In this document: in pieces, positions 59,155 to 64,000 of the stretch | Layout: every line of letters begins with the position of its first letter | Position numbering within the stretch: the stretch's first letter is position 1 | Assembly: GCF_900107395.1 (NCBI RefSeq) | Contig: NZ_FNPW01000004.1 | Location: 310,001 to 374,000, forward strand | Direction of reading: 5' to 3' | Origin: Pseudomonas sp. NFIX28 | GTDB taxonomy: Bacteria > Pseudomonadota > Gammaproteobacteria > Pseudomonadales > Pseudomonadaceae | DNA: 64,000 nt | Translations under genes and position numbers: made by a program | Notes under the pieces: model-generated | Seen by the model: only the letters and a program-made list of their open reading frames with translations | The model's database searches: none | Told to the model about the DNA's origin: nothing

Positions 59155-59532
59155 TGCAAAGACTCCATGGCTCGCAGCCTAGTAAATCGGCAATTTGCCA
59201 CTATTCTGTACAAGGAGGGAACAATGATCGAAACCGCATACAAGCCCATCTGGCGGCGCACAAGCGCAATGCTACGGACAACAGGACGCGGGCAGATAAG
59301 CGGACCTGGCAATCTTTTCAAACCAGTCCGCATTTCTGATAATTGGTGCTGGCATAACGCCTTTACCCAGTTCAATATTTGTCACAGAATTGACGCCAAG
59401 GATCTGGCTAACTTGAGGCATGATGCGGGCCTCTTAACAATTCAGGTTGAACATTTGGCAGCAACGCTTGTCCTAACTGACATCCCGCGGCCAATTCCGA
59501 GAACCGCTCCCCTGAACTAACCGGTTAAATAT
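59155..59532 (+). promoter_or_regulatory. Long upstream region of amrZ
   Basis: 378 bases without a credible gene. GAACAT-N16-TCCTAA (59449-59476) loosely fits an AlgU/sigma22 promoter (GAACTT-N16-TCTGA). A perfect 10-base palindrome TAACCGGTTA (59518-59527) covers the place where the ribosome-binding site should be. Confidence 0.35.
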
Positions 59533-59859
59533 ATGCGCCCATTGAAACAGGCAATTTATTCCAGCCGTACGGCTGACAAGTTCGTCGTACGTCTACCAGA
59601 CGGGATGCGTGAACGCATTGCCGAGGTGGCTCGCAATCATCACCGCAGCATGAACTCCGAAATCATCGCGCGCCTGGAGCAGAGTCTTATTCAGGAAGGC
59701 GCCTTGGGTGAAGAGCTGAGCATGCGCCTGGACAGCCCAGAGCTCTCCTTGCATGAACGCGAACTGCTTCAACGTTTCCGTCAACTTTCCCACCGCCAGC
59801 AGAACGCCCTCGTTTCGCTGATCGCCCATGACGCCGAAATGGCCGCAGACGCATCCTGA
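59533..59859 (+). CDS. amrZ: Ribbon-helix-helix regulator AmrZ (AlgZ)
   Basis: 108 residues. Arc-like DNA-binding core (about 10-60: [43 protein letters not shown]) with the beta-strand residues that contact DNA, then an acidic tetramerisation-like C-terminus ([28 protein letters not shown]). Regulates alginate, motility and c-di-GMP genes in pseudomonads. No obvious Shine-Dalgarno. Flagellar genes lie 13 kb away. Confidence 0.93.
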   Translation: MRPLKQAIYSSRTADKFVVRLPDGMRERIAEVARNHHRSMNSEIIARLEQSLIQEGALGEELSMRLDSPELSLHERELLQRFRQLSHRQQNALVSLIAHDAEMAADAS

Positions 59860-59877
59860 TTCAACCTTGAAAGCTGA

Positions 59878-59903
59878 AGCCAGCCTTGTGCTGGCTTTTT
59901 TTT
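59878..59903 (+). terminator. Rho-independent terminator of amrZ
   Basis: AGCCAGCCTTGTGCTGGCT followed by eight T's. Confidence 0.93.
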
Positions 59904-59965
59904 AGCCGAAATTTGTTGCCTCGAGAGCTACAAAAGCACCGAAGCACGAATCGCCAGGCAAGGAA

Positions 59966-59999
59966 GAAAAACGATACAGCCCCATTAAAGGGGCTGTAT
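59966..59999 (-). terminator. Rho-independent terminator of mgtE
   Basis: ATACAGCCCC-ATTAAA-GGGGCTGTAT with a T5 tract on the - strand side (59973-59966). Confidence 0.88.
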
Positions 60000-60005
60000 G
60001 CAGGA

Positions 60006-61448
60006 TCAAAGCAGGAAGATGGTGGCCAACCCGAGGAAGATAAAGAAGCCGCCGCTGTCGGTCATGGCTGTGATCATGACGCTGGCCCCCATGGCCGGGT
60101 CGCGCCCCAGGCGCGCCAGTGTCATTGGAATCAGCACCCCCATCAACGCCGCCAGCAATAGATTGAGCGTCATTGCCGCTGTCATCACCACACCCAACGA
60201 CCAGCTGCCATAAAGCAGATAGGCGACTACACCGATGACGCCGCCCCACACCAGGCCGTTAATCAAGGCCACCGCCAACTCCTTGCGCATCAGGCGCGAG
60301 GTATTGCCTGTGCTGACCTGGTCCAGCGCCATGGCGCGAACGATCATGGTGATGGTCTGGTTACCAGAATTGCCGCCAATGCCTGCCACGATCGGCATCA
60401 GCGCCGCCAAAGCCACCAGCTTTTCAATGGAGCCTTCAAACAGGCCGATCACTCGCGAAGCGACAAATGCGGTGATCAAGTTGATTGCCAGCCAGGCCCA
60501 GCGGTTGCGCAGGGAACGCCAGACCGAAGCAAAAATATCTTCCTCTTCACGCAGACCGGCCATGTTGAGGACTTCGGTCTCGCTCTCTTCACGAATCAGG
60601 TCGACCATTTCGTCGATGGTCAGACGGCCGATCAATTTGCCGTTCTTGTCGACCACCGGCGCCGAAATCAAGTCGTAACGCTCGAACGCTTGCGCAGCAT
60701 CGTAGGCATCTTCGTCCGGATGAAAACTTACCGGGTCGCTGGCCATGACCTCCGAAACCTGTTTCTCCGGATCATTCACCAGCAACCGCTTGATGGGCAG
60801 CACACCCTTGAGCACGCCGTCGTAGTCGACGACGAACAGCTTGTCGGTATGGCCTGGCAATTCCTTGAGGCGACGCAGATAACGCAAAACCACTTCCAGA
60901 CTGACATCCTCGCGGATAGTCACCATCTCGAAGTCCATCAAGGCACCGACCTGCTCCTCGTCATAAGACAAGGCGGAGCGAACGCGCTCACGCTGCTGGC
61001 CGTCCAAAGCTTCCATCAGTTCATGGACAACGTCTCGCGGCAGCTCGGGAGCCAGGTCAGCCAGTTCGTCAGCGTCCATCTCCTTGGCAGCGGCCAGGAG
61101 CTCATGATCGTCCATGTCGGCGATCAGGGTTTCACGTACGGAATCGGATACTTCGAGCAGGATGTCGCCATCACGCTCAGCCTTGACCAACTGCCAGACA
61201 GTCAGACGCTCGTCGAGCGGCAAGGCTTCAAGGATGTAGGCAACGTCGGCAGAGTGCAGATCGTCGAGTTTGCGCTGCAACTCGACGAGGTTCTGGCGAT
61301 GGACCAGGTTCTCGACCCGGTCTTGATGATGACCTTCCTGACGGTGAGTCAGGTCTTCGACCACCCGCTGGCGCTGCAGTAGCTCAACAACTTGAGCGAG
61401 GCGATCCTGCAGGCTGTCTTGTGTTTTCTTTACTTCTACTTCGGTCAT
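60006..61448 (-). CDS. mgtE: Magnesium transporter MgtE
   Basis: 480 residues. N-terminal helical Mg2+-sensor domain (about 40-145), tandem CBS domains (about 150-270) with VMASDPVSFHPDEDAYDAAQAFERYDLISAPVVD, a connecting helix, and five membrane helices at the C-terminus with GIGGNSGNQTITMIVRAMAL and LIPMTLARLGRDPAM (pore residues). Gates Mg2+ (and Co2+) entry. The ATG at 61448 has GGAG upstream. No riboswitch recognised upstream. Confidence 0.95.
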   Translation of the reverse strand: MTEVEVKKTQDSLQDRLAQVVELLQRQRVVEDLTHRQEGHHQDRVENLVHRQNLVELQRKLDDLHSADVAYILEALPLDERLTVWQLVKAERDGDILLEVSDSVRETLIADMDDHELLAAAKEMDADELADLAPELPRDVVHELMEALDGQQRERVRSALSYDEEQVGALMDFEMVTIREDVSLEVVLRYLRRLKELPGHTDKLFVVDYDGVLKGVLPIKRLLVNDPEKQVSEVMASDPVSFHPDEDAYDAAQAFERYDLISAPVVDKNGKLIGRLTIDEMVDLIREESETEVLNMAGLREEEDIFASVWRSLRNRWAWLAINLITAFVASRVIGLFEGSIEKLVALAALMPIVAGIGGNSGNQTITMIVRAMALDQVSTGNTSRLMRKELAVALINGLVWGGVIGVVAYLLYGSWSLGVVMTAAMTLNLLLAALMGVLIPMTLARLGRDPAMGASVMITAMTDSGGFFIFLGLATIFLL

Positions 61449-61887
61449 AGGCGAACTCCACTCCCAGCAGAGGAGCACGCCGGAAGGATCAATCAGTCAA
61501 TTCATGATTGTAAAAACGGGATACTGAGTAACTACTGGGTAAGTCCATGGAGGTATTCCACAAGCCCCGGCGGGGCTGACGGGCGCAATCATACACCGCT
61601 TGACGGCTTTAAACGTTAAAAAATCATGGCAAGAACAAGCGCTTGCAGCGCAAAGCTGAAGAACCGCTGAATCTATAAAGCTGCGACGCACCATCCGAAA
61701 AGGAAAACACACCGCAGACGAAAAAAGTGCGCCCGCAGCCCTGCCCTGTTTCCGACTCCGCAGCAGCCAGAACTTCACAAGACAACATCAAAAACAGGCA
61801 CACGCCAATTACGACGACAGAATGAACACGACGTTCAAAAGATGGTGGGAATCAAACAAGAAGGGAGGAAAACCGGAACGGTAGAAA
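61449..61887. other. Intergenic stretch upstream of mgtE
   Basis: About 440 bases, no convincing gene or RNA structure. A 93-codon frame on the - strand lacks a ribosome-binding site and family-like composition. No M-box-like conserved stems identified. Confidence 0.4.
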
Positions 61888-61915
61888 GCAAAAAGCCCGC
61901 AATGAATGCGGGCTT
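61888..61915 (-). terminator. Terminator of the tRNA transcript
   Basis: AGCCCGC-AATGAAT-GCGGGCT (61893-61913) with T's on the - strand exit; lies just beyond the last tRNA-Arg. Confidence 0.85.
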
Positions 61916-61924
61916 CTTGGTATA

Positions 61925-62001
61925 TGGTGCACTCGACAGGATTCGAACCTGTGACCGCTCGGTTCGTAGCCGAGTACTCTATCCAGCTGAGCTACGAGTG
62001 C
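61925..62001 (-). tRNA. tRNA-Arg (anticodon ACG), copy 2
   Basis: 77 bases with encoded CCA. Acceptor GCACTCG/CGAGTGC, anticodon loop CTACGAA, T-loop GTTCGAA. Identical in sequence to the copy at 62074. Confidence 0.98.
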
Positions 62002-62073
62002 ATTTTGTGTTTTTAGACCAGACCACAACTGGTTGAAGCCAAGTTATCTGCATGACTGCAAACAACTCTTAAA

Positions 62074-62150
62074 TGGTGCACTCGACAGGATTCGAACCTG
62101 TGACCGCTCGGTTCGTAGCCGAGTACTCTATCCAGCTGAGCTACGAGTGC
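62074..62150 (-). tRNA. tRNA-Arg (anticodon ACG), copy 1
   Basis: Identical to the tRNA at 61925; together with tRNA-Ser they form one transcript on the - strand. Confidence 0.98.
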
Positions 62151-62257
62151 ATTTGTTGCCGCGCATTATAGACCGTTAAATCTTTTTGTAAAGCACTTTT
62201 TCTAGTAATTTCAACAACTTACAGAAGAAGCCAGATTACAACGAACTAAGCAAATAA

Positions 62258-62350
62258 TGGCGGAGAACGGGGGATTCGAACCCCCGACACCCTTTTGAGG
62301 TGTACTCCCTTAGCAGGGGAGCGCCTTCGGCCACTCGGCCAGCTCTCCGC
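62258..62350 (-). tRNA. tRNA-Ser (anticodon GCU)
   Basis: 93 bases with long variable arm (TACACCTCAAAAGGGTGT) and anticodon loop CTGCTAA. First tRNA of the array. Confidence 0.98.
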
Positions 62351-62362
62351 AACACGGGGCGT

Positions 62363-62391
62363 ATATTAACCAGCTTTCTCCCCGTTTGCAA
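62363..62391 (-). promoter_or_regulatory. tRNA promoter with GC-rich discriminator
   Basis: On the - strand TTGCAA-N17-TAATAT then ACGCCCCG before the start. Near-consensus spacing and a GC-rich discriminator, the hallmark of promoters inhibited by ppGpp/DksA. Confidence 0.75.
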
Positions 62392-62410
62392 ACAAAAAAA
62401 ACGATAAAAA

Positions 62411-62599
62411 TTAATGGCTTGGTTCTTCGTCCTTCTCTTTCTTTATCCGCAGGTAAATTTCTTCCCGGTGCACCGCAACCTCTTTAGGGGCGTTGACACC
62501 GATACGCACTTGATTTCCTTTGACGCCGAGCACGGTCACGGTGATTTCGCCATCACCAATAATCAGGCTTTCTGCGCACCGACGAGTCAGAATCAGCAT
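62411..62599 (-). CDS. rsmA: Carbon storage regulator RsmA/CsrA
   Basis: 62 residues. RNA-binding translational regulator, the effector of the GacS/GacA cascade; sequestered by Rsm[18 protein letters not shown] and the C-terminal [10 protein letters not shown] carry the conserved RNA-binding Arg4 and Arg44 region. GGAGAAAGGT upstream of the ATG. Followed by tRNA-Ser and tRNA-Arg, the same order as csrA-serV-argV in E. coli. Confidence 0.97.
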   Translation of the reverse strand: MLILTRRCAESLIIGDGEITVTVLGVKGNQVRIGVNAPKEVAVHREEIYLRIKKEKDEEPSH

Positions 62600-62740
62600 A
62601 CCTTTCTCCTCACGCATTTCATTTCAGGGGACAACAGTCTGCAAAAAAAAGGGTATCGACCTACAACCAGGACGGCCGTAGCCCTACACGCCTAAGTATT
62701 GACTAGCGCGAGCAAAAGAACAGTTTTCTGTCACGCAGAT

Positions 62741-62774
62741 CAAAAAAACAAAGGGCGCGGTAAACCGCGCCCTT
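62741..62774 (-). terminator. Rho-independent terminator of lysC
   Basis: AAGGGCGCGG-TAAA-CCGCGCCCTT (62751-62774) with a T-run on the - strand side. Confidence 0.92.
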
Positions 62775-62785
62775 CGGGCAACGCA

Positions 62786-64000
62786 TCACTCGCCCTGTCG
62801 GGCCGGAGCGTCCAGTTCGAAAGCTGTGTGCAGAGCGCGCACAGCCAGTTCCAGGTACTTCTCTTCGATTACCACGGAAACCTTGATTTCCGAGGTCGAA
62901 ATCATCTGGATGTTGATGCTTTCCTTGGCCAGTGCTTCGAACATGCGGCTGGCAACGCCCGCATGGGAGCGCATGCCGACGCCTACGATCGAGACCTTGG
63001 CGATCTTGGTATCGCCCACCACTTCCCGTGCACCGATTTCACGGGCAGTGTTTTCCAGCACTTGCTGGGCTGCCAGGTAATCGTTGCGATGCACGGTGAA
63101 GGTGAAGTCGGTGGTGTTATCGTGCGAAACGTTCTGCACGATCATGTCGACTTCAATGTTCGCGGCGCTGATCGGACCGAGAATCTTGAAGGCCACGCCG
63201 GGAGTGTCTGGCACGCCACGGATGGTCAGCTTGGCTTCATCGCGGTTAAAAGCGATGCCGGAAATGATCGGCTGTTCCATGGATTCCTCTTCATCAATAG
63301 TAATGAGGGTACCCGGACCCTCCTTGAAGCTGTGCAGTACGCGCAGCGGGACGTTGTACTTGCCGGCGAACTCGACCGCGCGGATCTGCAGCACCTTGGA
63401 ACCCAGGCTGGCCATTTCCAGCATTTCTTCGAAGGTGATCTTGTCCAGGCGCTGGGCCACGGGCACCACGCGCGGATCGGTGGTGTAGACGCCGTCGACA
63501 TCGGTGTAGATCTGGCATTCGTCAGCCTTCAGGGCTGCCGCCAGTGCCACGCCAGTAGTGTCGGAACCGCCACGACCGAGGGTCGTGATGTTGCCGTGCT
63601 CGTCGACGCCCTGGAAACCCGCGACCACGACCACGCGACCGGCCTTCAGGTCACCGCGAATTTTCTGATCGTCAATCTGCAATATGCGCGCTTTATTGTG
63701 CGCGCTATCGGTCAGAATCCGCACCTGGTTGCCGGTATAGGACACCGCTGGCACGCCGCGCTTGATCAGCGCCATGGCCAGCAGTGCGATCGTCACCTGC
63801 TCACCGGTGGAAACAATCACGTCCAGTTCGCGAGGAACCGGTTGACCGTCGCCGCTGATTTGCTTGGCAAGGTCGATCAGACGGTTGGTTTCGCCGCTCA
63901 TGGCCGACAGTACAACCACCAGGTCGTCACCGGCTTCGCGGAATTTTTTCACCTTGTCGGCGACCTGTTCGATTCTTTCGACAGAACCGACCGAGGTACC
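62786..64000 (-). CDS. lysC: Aspartate kinase, N-terminus cut by the window edge
   Basis: 404 residues visible. First step of Lys/Thr/Met and diaminopimelate synthesis. The frame stays open through the window end, reading GTSVGSVERIEQVADK before KKFREAGDD, so about eight residues (usually MALIVQKFG) lie outside. Kinase domain, then two ACT domains (about 260-400) for feedback inhibition. The GTG at 63952 is an internal codon, not the start. Confidence 0.97.
   Translation of the reverse strand, partial: GTSVGSVERIEQVADKVKKFREAGDDLVVVLSAMSGETNRLIDLAKQISGDGQPVPRELDVIVSTGEQVTIALLAMALIKRGVPAVSYTGNQVRILTDSAHNKARILQIDDQKIRGDLKAGRVVVVAGFQGVDEHGNITTLGRGGSDTTGVALAAALKADECQIYTDVDGVYTTDPRVVPVAQRLDKITFEEMLEMASLGSKVLQIRAVEFAGKYNVPLRVLHSFKEGPGTLITIDEEESMEQPIISGIAFNRDEAKLTIRGVPDTPGVAFKILGPISAANIEVDMIVQNVSHDNTTDFTFTVHRNDYLAAQQVLENTAREIGAREVVGDTKIAKVSIVGVGMRSHAGVASRMFEALAKESINIQMISTSEIKVSVVIEEKYLELAVRALHTAFELDAPARQGE

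Noticed and set aside
61449..61700. Mg2+ riboswitch before mgtE
   Set aside because: I could not recognise M-box stems or conserved residues; no claim made.
61497..61778. A 93-codon - strand frame upstream of mgtE
   Set aside because: Composition not protein-like, no ribosome-binding site; no support for a gene.
62786..63952. lysC start at GTG 63952
   Set aside because: The frame continues upstream with the conserved GTSVGS motif to the window end, so the true start is outside.

Overview
The window reads as an ordinary chromosomal stretch of a fluorescent-group Pseudomonas. It is GC-rich with dense coding. It carries a GacS whose phospho-relay residues fall at His294, Asp717 and His863, together with RsmA/CsrA, AmrZ, OprH-PhoP-PhoQ, DctA, and flagellar genes with sigma54 and sigma28 promoters. 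REP-type palindromes of the kind abundant in the P. fluorescens group (core GAGGCTTGCCCGCGAT) are scattered through it. I see no phage, transposase, integrase or CRISPR array.

Layout. 0.1-5.2 kb: a permease and a DUF2066 protein diverge from purM-purN-DUF3108. 5.4-12 kb: a free-standing 62-residue gene, then DUF2058 and mazG, and the cysM-rlmD-relA cluster. 12-21 kb: a two-component pair, gacS, ldhA, a small zinc-ribbon-like protein with a META lipoprotein, a TlpA-like lipoprotein, and arsC-like/wrbA/DUF2069. 21-25.5 kb: Tag-like glycosylase, ttcA, a Yip1 protein, sprT and a CoA-transferase. 25.6-28.3 kb: dctA and a divergent AraC regulator, separated by a sigma54 promoter with two matched palindromes. 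28.3-35.2 kb: oprH-phoP-phoQ, a dienelactone hydrolase, a phosphopantetheinyl transferase and an RstAB-like pair. 35.2-38.8 kb: nrdA with an elaborate promoter. 39-46.7 kb: flgBCDE, cheR, cheV, flgA, flgM, flgN and a PilZ protein. 46.7-52 kb: MFS transporter, gamma-glutamylpolyamine synthetase-like enzyme, and an atypical kinase with a TPR response regulator. 52.4-57.7 kb: a surface-glycan cluster next to tRNA-Arg(CCU). 57.8-64 kb: small unknown membrane proteins, phnN, amrZ, mgtE, tRNA-Arg x2, tRNA-Ser, rsmA and partial lysC.

How the parts connect. GacS (top of the Gac/Rsm cascade) and RsmA (its post-transcriptional effector) are both present. RelA makes the alarmone that should act on the tRNA promoter, which has a GC-rich discriminator. 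The flagellar block shows its transcriptional hierarchy: sigma54 sites in front of flgA and flgB, a sigma28 site in front of flgM. OprH-PhoP-PhoQ is preceded by four 11-bp-phased repeats typical of an OmpR-family regulator.

The least ordinary parts are: (1) the glycan cluster, with a ketoisomerase, an aminotransferase and an N-formyltransferase fused to ankyrin repeats (QdtF type), a PhyH dioxygenase and a GT61-like transferase with an N-terminal Rossmann domain; (2) the nrdA/flgE junction, where nrdA lacks nrdB and flgE lacks flgF at the same point, with a lone half-REP between them; (3) an apparently sigma54-driven pair of tiny membrane proteins at 58.1-58.6 kb. All coordinates come from reading the sequence; no database search was run.
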